Origin: Arcuatula senhousia
Taxonomy: Eukaryota; Mollusca; Bivalvia; Mytilida; Mytilidae
DNA: 64,000 nt
Reading direction: 5' to 3'
NCBI GenBank assembly: GCA_963971305.1
Contig: OZ020306.1
Coordinates: 66,437,022 to 66,501,021, forward strand
Under the pieces are notes generated by a model. That model had not been told where the DNA came from. It made no database searches and worked only from the letters and a program-made list of their open reading frames with translations. Shown here in pieces: positions 32,235 through 42,526 of the stretch. Position 1 is the stretch's first letter, and the number at the start of each line of letters is the position of its first letter. The translations under genes were made by a program, and so were the position numbers.

Positions 32235-33110
32235 ACCTATTTTGGGACTAAATTTGCCGGGGAAGAAATGACGTAATCCGTGACGTCATTTCCCTGCCAT
32301 GCATTTCGCCTTCAGCAGACAGAAAACAAAAATGTCAACTCTCATTCTGCCAGCTTTTTCTTTCTTTTTTAATATCAGGGTTGTTAAAATAGATGTGACC
32401 TTGTGCTCACCGAGCAATTTAAAGATAACCAACGACCTCACCGATTCACTTACTCGAAAAGAACATCGATATCTTTTTCATGGTTTTTTGCCTATTCTCT
32501 GGCATAGTCTTCAACTGAATCGAATAAGCAACTCAACTGGTGTGCTATAGCAGGCAAGAACCGCTTACTCTTCCGGAGCACCGAAGTTCACTCTCGTAAC
32601 GACTTGAATTCGCGTTGTTTATTTCCATTCGAATGCCCCATTTGTCCCTCTTCGCTTCTTTCGATAGTTGTTTTGGAATTATAGTTTCAGTTCCAGTTGA
32701 CCAAAACATCGTGGAGTTGGCCAGTTTCCACGATGTTAAGGGAATGAGGTCCCGGTATCATGTGGACAGAGGATATATATTTGAATGGGGATGTGTCACA
32801 AAAACAGTCTGGTGGTTAAGCCTACTTTGATTGATTTTATTTTTATTGTGTGTTTAGTTTTTGTACTTTGTCTAGGAATATTGATAGGGGGGAGGTTGAG
32901 TCCAAAAAACTAGTTTAACCCCGCCACATATTATTTGTGCCTGTCCTAAGCCAGGAATCTTTGACAAAGCTTTCTTTTGTACTTGTAAAACCTATTTTGG
33001 GACTAAATTTGCCGGGGAAGAAATGACGTTATCCGTGACGTCATTTCCCTGCCAGAGCATTTCGCCTTCAGCAGACAGGAAACAAAAATGTCAACTCTCA
33101 TTCTGCCAGC
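32235..33110 (+). repeat. Z element bracketed by ~120-bp direct repeats
   Basis: Direct repeats 32235-32350 and 32985-33110 ('cctattttgggactaaattt', 'gccggggaagaaatgacgt', 'cgtgacgtcatttccctgcc', 'ttcgccttcagcagacag') enclose the Z element and a PLE-A tail scrap (32535-32680). The same arrangement is in copy 2 at 41650-42525. Each repeat holds an imperfect palindrome of two TGACGT half sites. Confidence 0.65.
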
Positions 33111-33117
33111 ATTTTCA

Positions 33118-33520
33118 ACACCGATGTATTCATACCGTTGCAACCTTACCTAGAAGGATTAAAATTTCCCCAGTAGACACGACTTTCCAATCGGCTACCT
33201 GAGAACTTTGTTTGTTGTACACGTAAAATTGCCATATGGGAAATTGGTCTTTTGGTGGGTTGGCTTCTAATAATGGGGTTGCTTTCGAATTTGGTCAAAG
33301 CTTGAGTTCAATGAGTTGTAACGTGCCTGCACCTTCCATGTCAGTCGGGCATCTTTTTCCTGTTTTCCGAATTGTAGAGTGTGAGTTTCTTTGGCACGAT
33401 TTAGTGCAACCTCTTGTTGTTATCCAATCAGAATGTCAACATTGAGGAATAAGTTAAAACTATATAGATATTTTCAATGTATTTTTTAGATTATTTATGT
33501 AAAGTCCTACTAAGGGAGCG
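33118..33520 (+). repeat. Repeat shared with 46144-46545
   Basis: Near-identical in copy 2 of the duplication ('tattcataccgttgcaacct', 'ggtcttttggtgggttggct', 'cgtgcctgcaccttcc'). A 69-codon frame at 33236 is broken by a stop in copy 2, so I do not call it a gene. Confidence 0.7.
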
Positions 33521-34130
33521 ACCATTTGATTTTTATGGGGAGGGGGGCTATGGTGAAATTTGAAATAAAAAGGCAGGATGGCAAAATTCCAGAAATAAAA
33601 AGGCTGGATAGTGCTTTGAGTAAAAAAAAGGGGTTGTTGCTAAAAGGGAATTGCTTCGGAACGGAAATCGGAACGGAAAAACGGAAACGGAAACACGGAA
33701 TCAAAATTAGTTGAAATATTGAAATTTTTAGTTTTACCTCGCAATGTTGTTATTTTCTAATGCCGATAATGATTTGTTCACTACTTTACACATTTACTGT
33801 TTGACGTTTAGATATAAATTTTTTAATTTAAATGTAAATTGGCTATTATCAAGCATATACATGTATAAAATATATAAAAAAAAAGATAAAACATCCTTCA
33901 TTGCTATCAAAACATTTTTTAATATATAATCTGTACATTTTTCTTTTGTCACTGCTTAACATTTTCTGACGCACCTGCTTGCAGTTGCTGTAGTGCCGGG
34001 GTAAACTATAATTATTTACTTGTAGCAAAGTGTTTCAAACTTTCATATAAGATTTTCACGATATTTTTGTTTTTATTTATATCGTTGTCAAATATGCGAT
34101 TTATTTCATTGCATACACTTGAAGTTTAAG
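33513..34130 (+). repeat. Element starting 'gggagcgaccatttgatttt' with ACGGAA word array
   Basis: A MITE-like end, then 'ataaaaaggcaggatgg', an ACGGAAACGGAA word array (33655-33702), then about 400 bp. It recurs in reverse complement at 49872-50545 with the same order and ends, and as a partial copy at 46543-46780. Confidence 0.7.
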
Positions 34131-34619
34131 AAAACGGAAAAATGATAAAAAGCATATTTCCAGACCGGAAGTATGACGATTACTCTGTCTAGACTAATCA
34201 AAACGTGGAAACCATCAATACTCTATAGAGTATATATATAAAGCTTTGCTGCGCTTGTCTAAAACTGACAAATAGTTTAAATTTTAATTCAACAAATTCT
34301 CCTTAGTTTCATATGATGTCAAAAGTAATTTGAGTACTGGCGGCTAGGCAAAGCCTAAATAATATTATATTTGTATGCCCAATTGATTAGTGATGTTGTC
34401 ATGGTTGTTTTGTAAATGCATCGTTTGAGATTGTATTTTTAAGCATGTGTAAGACTCTTTGATACATCGATTGAACTGTGTAACTTTCCCTTTTACACCA
34501 TACACAATTACACCATACACGATACACGATTGAATGATACACCATACACCATTGACACCTACATAATACACAATTGAGCGGTGCACGATACACGATGAAC
34601 GATACACGATAGAAACTTC

Positions 34620-37130
34620 ATATCAAATTCAAGAATGTTTGCTGAAACGAAAATACGATCATCTTGTTAAATTATCATATTAATATCTCTATTGACGTTT
34701 ATATCAATGAAATTCTCTATTATCTAGATATTTCTTAATTTAATCAAAACGGACGTCAGATATTTTTTTGATTAAATATAAAACTAAATGCGACGCCCGT
34801 GTTCAATCTTTCTGAAAGCTTTATATTTCAAACGCATGCTTGCTCTGGTCGTTTGATTCTAACTAGTTTATAATTGCTTTCAATTTTTACCGTGTTCATT
34901 AAAAAATATTTTTGCTATATACATGATATAGTATATTAAACCAATTGTAACCCGTTTTAGTTTCCTAAATAACGTATTAGTTTATTATAGTGAAAGAAAA
35001 ATGGAAAGTTTTTTTTTCAATTTGTCATGTCTGTCAGTTCTTGTCCTTGTCTGAGATGTGAACTCGAATAATTCAAGCTTTTTTCGTCTTCGTATACTTC
35101 GTCGGAATGTAGCGACTATAGGAAGTAAATTGTATCGACTGTATAATTCATCTGTTCCTTTCATATGCCGACGGAACATCCCACTGAGACGTGCCATGTC
35201 GTGCATAGCATTCGAATAAACAGACAATAAACGTATAAATGGGTTCATGGATTCAGGCACAGTCCGGCATTATGTGAGACAAATAAATAATTTTCAATTC
35301 TATTTCAAGAAAGCTTTATCAAATATTCGTATGGTCTATCTTTAAAAAAGATATGCATGCAAAACAAGGGTCACAAATTTAACCTGATAAATCGTATTTT
35401 TTTCCCTTTAATCGGTCAACAAATAGTTAAACTATTTTATTAATTTGTTTCTTTGCCTTTATTATGTGACTTCACTCGGGTGTGGAAGTATTAATAACAG
35501 GACAGAAATCTGCATTATTCAAATATTCATTTAATTTATCTCACCAGAAAAACTTTCCTGTTTTTATTTTCGATAATAGGAAAGTACGTCACATTATGTT
35601 AACAAATCAAAGTTTCCGTAACAGTTTTCTGGGCAGCAAATACCAAAGAACATGTGGGGGGTGGGGTTGTTAGTATATGTCGGGCGGCGAATTCTGAGGT
35701 CGGGTCTGTGCTAAATAAATAGAGCATTTTCCCTAGGTACATGTAGCTTAATGGGATGGTTTTTGTGCGTCGTGCTTGTCTGGTAATATATTCTGAAACT
35801 GAGCTATACTTCTTTCTATATTTGTTCAACGTACATGTAGAGTTCCATGTTTTTGTGCACGTGTGGAACCCTTTGTTGTCTATATATATAGGCTAAATTA
35901 TCCGCCTCTATCCACCATCCACTTTTCACTTGCAAGCGATCTATTTTTTTTTTCTAATAGTTTGATAATGTGGAGAACGATTTCATCCTTTTTCCATACT
36001 TTTAAATAATTTCATGTTTTACAAATAGTGAAAAATGAGCTTGTGTGAAAGCCATAAATATGATAAGGATTTTAAGGGAGAGGGGACTTTTTTCCTGTGA
36101 CTTTATTTCATTATTTTTTACTTGACCTATTTCATGTTTTTTTTTATTTATTATTTTTTTAATTTTGAGTAGAAGGCTTCTTCGTTTGATGTTTATTCAT
36201 TTTAAATTTTATTTCTCTTAGAATATGTATAAGTGCTTTGTCTATTCAGTTAGCCTCACCAGTGGCCCTCTATCCATCATGCAAAAAGCCTAGCAAAATT
36301 TGAATGAAGCAAATGTGTACCGATGTGGCAATTGACTGTCGTAAGTCGGAAAAGACTGTAGATCGAAAAAATTGTCAATTTTCAATTTTGAAAAATGCAC
36401 GGAAAATAATTACAACGTAGTCCGAAACATAAAATTACAAGAAATTGAAACTCTGCTTTTGTAAATTAAAGACTTTTCAGAGGCGCTCTTATCAAAATGT
36501 TGTAAATTCTATTACAACTTAAAATTTTATTTCTTTTTCATCCTGTAATTTGTCCATCTTACATGTTTATCACATATACATTGATCAGTGCAGATTATAC
36601 AGGTAATTGCTAATTAGTTCGTCTGCTACCGGGTCAGGTATTTAGTACATGTACACATGAATTATACATGTCATTTAAATAACATCCTGCCTCGTGCGTC
36701 TCACAGCGGGGATTAACACAAAATATTAGCGAATTAACTCACAACATGAAATTTAAAACACACAAGTAGACTTTAAAAACAAAACAACGCTAAACTTTCT
36801 TCAAATCTCAAAATTAATTAAAATCAAATCAAAATCGTTTTGTTTGTCCGCCTAATTTTTGCTACTATGATAGAAGCCAACTTACCGTCTACTTTTTAAT
36901 TTTACTTTTTAGATTTCAATATTCTTATTCCATATTTTTTATTTCACACCTTAATATCATAATAATAATCTTTTGATTTTGTTTTTTGTTCTGTTAAAAA
37001 TGAAAGTGTTTGTAAAAGTCATAAACGAAGACGAATTGAATTGGTGCAAAAAGTAAAATTTTGTTAATAAGTATTGTTAGCTAAGAAAAAAATATGGAGC
37101 ATAAATGCAGTAATTTAGAGTTCTGAAATT
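34620..37130. other. Interior of the 5.3-kb element, nothing recognised
   Basis: AT-rich sequence; short open frames (34985-35260 minus, 35482-35673 plus) show no family pattern and are treated as chance. Confidence 0.45.
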
Positions 37131-37137
37131 AATATTG

Positions 37138-37625
37138 CATCCCAGAGCATGTGGGGAGTACAACGACTTCCTTGATAGAGCTACACGGCTGACAAGCAAA
37201 TTGTTAACACAGGGGTACGTTGCTCCCAGGTTTTTTGTCATCACTCAAGAAATTTTACGGACGACATCATGTGCTTGTATACAAATACGGGATTTCTATC
37301 TCTCAGATGAGCACAGATGTTGGTTTGACATAGAGTTTTGTATTGTCATCCTTTCCGGATTTGACCAACACTTAATCGATCTTTGGCAATGTGACGGGTG
37401 TGCTATAGCAAGCAAGAACTGCTTACTCTTCCGGAGCACCTGAGTTCACTCTCGTTTCGATCTGAGTTCGCGTTGCTGAATGCGGTTTTGTTGTTATGTG
37501 TGTGTGTTTTTTTATGTTGTTATGTGGTTTGTTTTGTGATGATTTTTTGTCTGCCGGTTTTGTCTTTGTCTTTACGGTTTTATGATACTGATTACCCCTT
37601 TGGTACACCTTTGCTTCTTTAATAC
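37138..37625 (+). pseudogene. PLE family A 3' fragment, near-identical to 23520-23970
   Basis: RT terminus (PRACGEYNDFLDRATRLTSK) and full 3' UTR. Very close to the 23.5-kb copy, with a few indels (e.g. an extra T run at 37232), so both derive from recently active members. Nested in the 5.3-kb element. Confidence 0.8.
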
Positions 37626-37639
37626 TTAAGCAACACTTT

Positions 37640-38760
37640 ATAAAGCATGATCTTGAAATTGTTATGTTAAGACTGAGACAATAATTTTTCCCGGGTTATG
37701 ATCTTTAAGTTGAATTATTTATCCCGTTAAAAATCCAAGCCTTCGGTAGAGTAGAAAACTAAAATTCTTTGTTAACTTAGCAGTCCATTATATATAGTTT
37801 AAGAACAGCTCGGCCGAAACACATTGCATGAGAAATAAGAATATTGAAATCTTAAATGTAAAATTGGAAAGTAAGAAAGGGAATCCACACCTTTTTGGCT
37901 TTCCATATTGGATAGCTACATGTCTCCAAATTAATAATTTTCATCATCTTATTTAAAATAGTAACATACATTTCTATATGTATATTAAATAATCCACACG
38001 TATACATGTTTAAATAATATTCACAACTATATCATTTTTGGTGTTCCTTCTAACAGCGTGTGGTCAAATCATTTTAAAATACACTTTTATTTATTTTCAA
38101 TGATGCGTGAAAAAAGGTAAGACAAAAGTCACGAAGTTTAATTGGTACAAACAAAATACATGTAGCAAAAGACTTGGATAATATATAGGTCTAAGATATA
38201 GCTATTAATATAAATATTTATAAATGATGATAATTCATTTTTAAACGATTTTTGTGAATGACTGCGACGAATCTTAACACCCTCTAAAATTGGGGGCGCA
38301 TTACAAATTATCTGTTCTCTGTAACCACTTTAGTTTATAAAACTTTTCTCTATAAGGTTAAGAGTTGATCGAGCATATGTTTAATTCTATTTAGATGTGG
38401 CGTGTATAGTGCTGGTTGCTCTTATAGTCAATCCTTCCGTCTGTAATCTATTTCGTCCGTAATAAACTTTTCATATCCCGGTCGCTATACAGTTTCGAAG
38501 AAGGCTAAGATAGCTAGAAGTCGGAAATTTCTCAAAAAAAAGTAGTTTTTGTGTCATTAAAGTATTTTTTGTTCCAAGTTCCCTAAGGTTCATTACTTCA
38601 AATAAAAAAGACCTACTATGATAATAAAACATTTTTGATTCTACGGTTCGTGTTTGATGTCCGTTATTATGATGCCGATCTTTTTAATTTTAGACACTAT
38701 TTTCGTCACGAAATTTGCTCATAGGAAGTAAGGGACGAAAACTTTTTATTAAAATCACCC
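37640..38760. other. Interior of the 5.3-kb element, nothing recognised
   Basis: No gene or named repeat identified. Confidence 0.45.
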
Positions 38761-38764
38761 GTTC

Positions 38765-39010
38765 TAAGGTAGCAACCATTTGATTTATATGGGGTAAATG
38801 GCTATTATTTTCGTCCTTCCTTTTTATTTTCAGATAAAAAAAAACTGAGCTTGGATTTTTTGCGATCTTGTACGTGTCATTTTTTTCTATTTTAAAGCTA
38901 CTTTTCAGGGAAAACTACCATCCTGCCTTTTTCTTATTTAAAACACTGCCCTGCCTTTTTATTTCAAATTTTTCTAATCCCCCCCCCCTAAAAATCAAAT
39001 GGCCGGCGTA
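38765..39010. mobile_element. MITE of the 'CAACCATTTGATTT' family
   Basis: About 245 bp with inverted ends 'gcaaccatttgatttatatgggg' and 'ccccctaaaaatcaaatggcc'. The same end occurs at 33513, 46543 and 50545 (minus). Confidence 0.7.
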
Positions 39011-39875
39011 TGCTAAACCACCTAATCATATTCACGAACGGATAGAACCATAAACCATTTGATAAGGGAGTTAAGAGAGGTAAACTTTCTCGTTTCAAAG
39101 TGAAATAAACAAGAAATGTTGGAGTAGATGACCATTTTATTCTGCAGAGGGCGGGAATGGCAGTTAAGATCGAGTCAGATTATTTATTTTCAAAATAAAG
39201 AAAATTGATCAGGAATATTTATTATCTACACACTATACTAAGCCCGATACTAAGGAATCTAGGGACGGATTTTTCATTTTAATTCTTTGATGCAGAGGTC
39301 AGATTAATTTTTTCCAGTTTTTTTTTTTCAGGCCATAATAAAGCATTGCATCACTCTTTTTTCCTCAATAATCGTGATTCAGTCAGATCTAGTCCGTTTT
39401 GGGGGTACGGGATTACAAAAGACACAATTTGTTTTCTTAATCCTGCATTAAGATTTGAATGTTGTTTTTGCTGTTAAGAATATTTATTTTGTTGAATCAC
39501 TTTTTTCGATAGATTTAATTCGATCGTTGAATGATTTTAAAAAAAAAATACGAAATTGAGTTGTAGACCAATCGGAATGCTAGGCTATCCTGTATACTCG
39601 ATACACAATACACCATTGGCTTTTCATCACACGATACACGATTGACCGATACACGATACACCATTACACCATACACCATACACGATTGACCGATACACGA
39701 TACACCATTACACCATACACGATAAAATGGGAAAGTTACACGATTCGATAGCTATAAATATATATTTTTATTAAATTAGTATTTTATATATAATTATATA
39801 CGTATTACAAAAATATATTATTTGGTATGACAATTCTAAAATGTATTTACTAAATACATTTTTTTTCTATTTCAG

Positions 39876-39917
39876 AAATTACAGAAACAAAAGAAAACGT
39901 TTCGGGTTTGGAAACAG
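39876..39917 (+). CDS. HEPN gene mini-exon M4 (duplicate of M2)
   Basis: Acceptor tttctatttcag|AAATTACAG, donor GAAACAG|gtaaat, 42 nt, phase 1-1. Reads E-I-T-E-T-K-E-N-V-S-G-L-E-T; the single change from M2 (F to L) restores a more typical heptad leucine. Confidence 0.8.
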
Positions 39918-40075
39918 GTAAATTGATGACTAAAGGTAACAAAACAATAACCGAACTTAAAGGACTAATCTCAAATGTCTAGAGATAAGTTCTTTCTTTT
40001 TTCTCAAATACACACACATCAAATCTTAAACTTGAAATACAAATGACAACAAAGTTCCAGACAATAAATTTTGCT

Positions 40076-40119
40076 ACGCCTGACGCGCGTTTCGTCTATT
40101 CAAGACTCATCAGAGGCGC
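40076..40119 (-). ncRNA. Hammerhead ribozyme, intact, minus strand
   Basis: Minus-strand GCGCCU / CUGAUGAG / UCU-UGAAU-AGA / CGAAA / CGCGCG / UC / AGGCGU. Same sequence as the 7.7-kb copy. Confidence 0.88.
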
Positions 40120-40442
40120 TCTACCAAAAATATTGAAAATGCCAAACACTGTATGAATATGAAGAGCATAGAACAGTATAACCAAAAATACCAAATTGGG
40201 GAACCAAATTATTACTAAGATATTCAACCTATGTCTGGGGTAGGAAGAACCTTAGGGTTTAGACAATTTTGAAATTTAGACGGATAATTTAAAGCTTTGA
40301 TGTATTTTCCAACTCAAAAGTGTTGGTGCCGGAGCGGGCTAACCTCGGGGAATTTAAACTCCACCAGCAGTGCTAACCTTCACGTGTGTTCGAAATACAA
40401 ATGACAACAAAGTTCCAGACAATAAATTTTGTTACGCCTGAC

Positions 40443-40486
40443 GCGCCTGACGCGCGTTTCGTCTATTCAAGACTCATCAGAGGCGC
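40443..40486 (-). ncRNA. Hammerhead ribozyme, intact, minus strand, with local duplication
   Basis: Same core as at 40076. A 9-nt duplication after the cleavage site makes the 3' stem I strand AGGCGC, giving six Watson-Crick pairs with GCGCCU. Confidence 0.88.
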
Positions 40487-41304
40487 TCTACCAAAAATAT
40501 TGAAAATGCCAAACACTGTATGAATATGAAGAGCATAGAACAGTATAACCAAAAATACCAAATTGGGGAACCAAATTATTACTAAGATATTCAACCTATG
40601 TCTGGGGTAGGAAGAACCTTAGGGTTTAGACAATTTAGACGGATAATTTAAAGCTTTGATGTATTCTCCAACTCAAAAGTGTTGGTGCCGGAGCGTGAAA
40701 GTCAATTCTTGTTTGATATATGTGGTTTTGCGTATAAATAAATACTAACAAAATATATAAATATGTTAATATTCATAATTTTAAAACATCTCATATCTAG
40801 CTAATAGCATTTAAATAGTGATTTTAAATTTGTTAAATTTTGTTAAGTACACATAATGTAAACGTCCGTATGAACATGAAAGTACGACAAACTAAGCAGG
40901 TCATCATAAATTTATATGGACAGAAATTATTCCCTTTTCTAAGTCACATAAGCAGTACAAAACATTCCTCTCAACAGGTAATTGAAACCAAAAGAAAAAA
41001 GTACACTAACTACTATCAAAACTACAACAAACCAAAAAGGTTAAAATGTCAAATTCTTTCTTGCTTAATTTTAAACATTTTCTCATTTTTTTATTAAATA
41101 CGCTGTGTTTCTAGCTATGCAAAGCCTGAGTCATGTAACATTTTAAGCGTAAGACCCTATTGATTGGCTTTGTTGTAAAGCATCACTTCAGATAGGTTGT
41201 ATATTTGCCGTAGTTTTATATCTAATGCATGTTTTATTACTTATTATAAAAAATGATAGTATTACATGTACAATTCATTGATTATACATTTCTGTCAATT
41301 TCAG

Positions 41305-41346
41305 AAATTACAGAAGTAAAGGAAAATGTTTCAAACCTTCAGACAG
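41305..41346 (+). CDS. HEPN gene mini-exon M5 (duplicate of M3)
   Basis: Acceptor tctgtcaatttcag|AAATTACAG, donor CAGACAG|gtaaat, 42 nt, phase 1-1. Identical to M3. The last coiled-coil unit seen before the 60-nt exon at 57032. Confidence 0.8.
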
Positions 41347-41649
41347 GTAAATTGACAAGTTCTTCTTTTCTCAAAACGCTATTCTTTGATATAGGTTGAA
41401 GTGTGTGAAATTTTATACTTAACAATATATAAAAGTGTAAATATTACACGGATTCCCTTATCAGGAGTTACAATTTACATTACTATTAGTAGATTTTTAT
41501 GGTAAAAACATTACATGATAATAGGCGAAACCTTAAATGGGACGCAGCTTAAGAAAATAATTGTCAAACTACTCTGGATTAATAACTAATGATTAAAATG
41601 CAAATTATTGGTGCAAATTATGAATACTTGTTACGTTCTGAAAAATGGT

Positions 41650-42525
41650 AAACCTATTTTGGGACTAAATTTGCCGGGGAAGAAATGACGTAATCCGTGA
41701 CGTCATTTCCCTGCCAGAGCAGCAGACAGAAAACAAAAATGTCAACTCCCATTCTGCCAGCTTTTCTTTCGTTTTTAATATCAGGGTTGTTAAAAATAGA
41801 TGTGACCTTATGCTCACCGAGCAATTTAAAGATAACCAACGACCTCACTGATTCACCTACTCGAAAAGAACACCGATATCTTTTTCGTGGTTTTTTTTGG
41901 CCCACTCTCTGGCATAGTCTTCAACTGAATCGAATAAGCAACTCAACTTGTGTGCTATAGCAGGCAATAACCGCTTACTCTTCCGGAGCACCGAAGTTCA
42001 CTCTCGTAACGACTTGAATTCGCGTTGTTTATTTCCGTTCGAATGCCCCATTTGTCCCTCTTCGCTTCTTTCGATAGTTGTTTTGGAATTATAGTTTCAG
42101 TTCCAGTTGACCAAAACATCGCGGAGTTGGCCAGTTTCCACGATGTTGAGGGAATGAGGTCCCGGTATCATGTGGACAGAGGATATATGTTTGAATGGGG
42201 ATGTGTCACAAAAACAGTCTGGTGGTTTAGCCTACTTTGATTGATTTGATTTTTATTGTGTGTTTAGTTTTTGTGCTTTATCTAGGAATATTGATAGGGG
42301 GAAGGTTGAGTCCAAAAAAACTAGTTTAACCCCACCACATATTATGTGTGCCTGTCCTAAGCCAGGAATCTTTGACAAAGGATTCTTTTGTACTTGTAAA
42401 ACCTATTTTGGGACTAAATTTGTCGGGGAAGAAATGACGTTATCCGTGACGTCATTCCCCTGCCAGAGCATTTCGCCTTCAGCAGACAGGAAACAAAAAT
42501 GTCAACTCTCATTCTGCCAGCTTTT
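41650..42525 (+). repeat. Z element with direct repeats, copy 2
   Basis: Counterpart of 32235-33110, with the same ~120-bp bracketing repeats and a PLE-A tail scrap (41945-42060). Confidence 0.65.
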
Positions 42526-42526
42526 G

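Larger units (their letters stand above)
27384..34135 (+). repeat. Tandem duplication, copy 1
   Basis: Carries mini-exons M2 and M3. Its host-derived parts (27384-28953 and 32101-34135) are repeated in order at 34136-46690. Unique to this copy are a W insertion (27683-27838) and the 3.15-kb TA element (28954-32100). Junction with copy 2 is near 34135, where 'aaaatgataaaaagcatatt' restarts. Confidence 0.85.
34463..39750. mobile_element. 5.3-kb TIR element with ACACGATACACCAT word arrays
   Basis: Tips 'atcgattgaactgtgtaact' and the reverse complement of 'agttacacgattcgat', both followed by TTTCCC; inside each tip is an array of acacgatacaccatacac words in the same orientation (34495-34615, 39597-39722). 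Copy 1 shows the empty site (27836-27860, 'actctttgataaatatat'). It contains a PLE-A fragment (37138-37625) and a MITE (38765-39010). No transposase recognised. Target duplication is TA or ATA, not certain. Confidence 0.75.
40038..40695 (-). mobile_element. Retrozyme tandem insertion (about 1.8 units) with empty site
   Basis: 658 bp on the minus strand, flanked by TGAAA at 40033-40037 and 40696-40700. Copy 1 reads straight through with one TGAAA (near 28120), so the edges are exact. It contains two hammerheads 367 bp apart. Insertion of more than one unit fits reverse transcription of a circular or concatemeric RNA. Antisense to the host gene, between M4 and M5. Confidence 0.88.

Noticed and set aside
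33236..33445. 69-codon plus-strand frame beginning MGNWSFGG
   Set aside because: The near-identical segment in copy 2 (46264 onwards) is broken by a stop; likely non-coding repeat.
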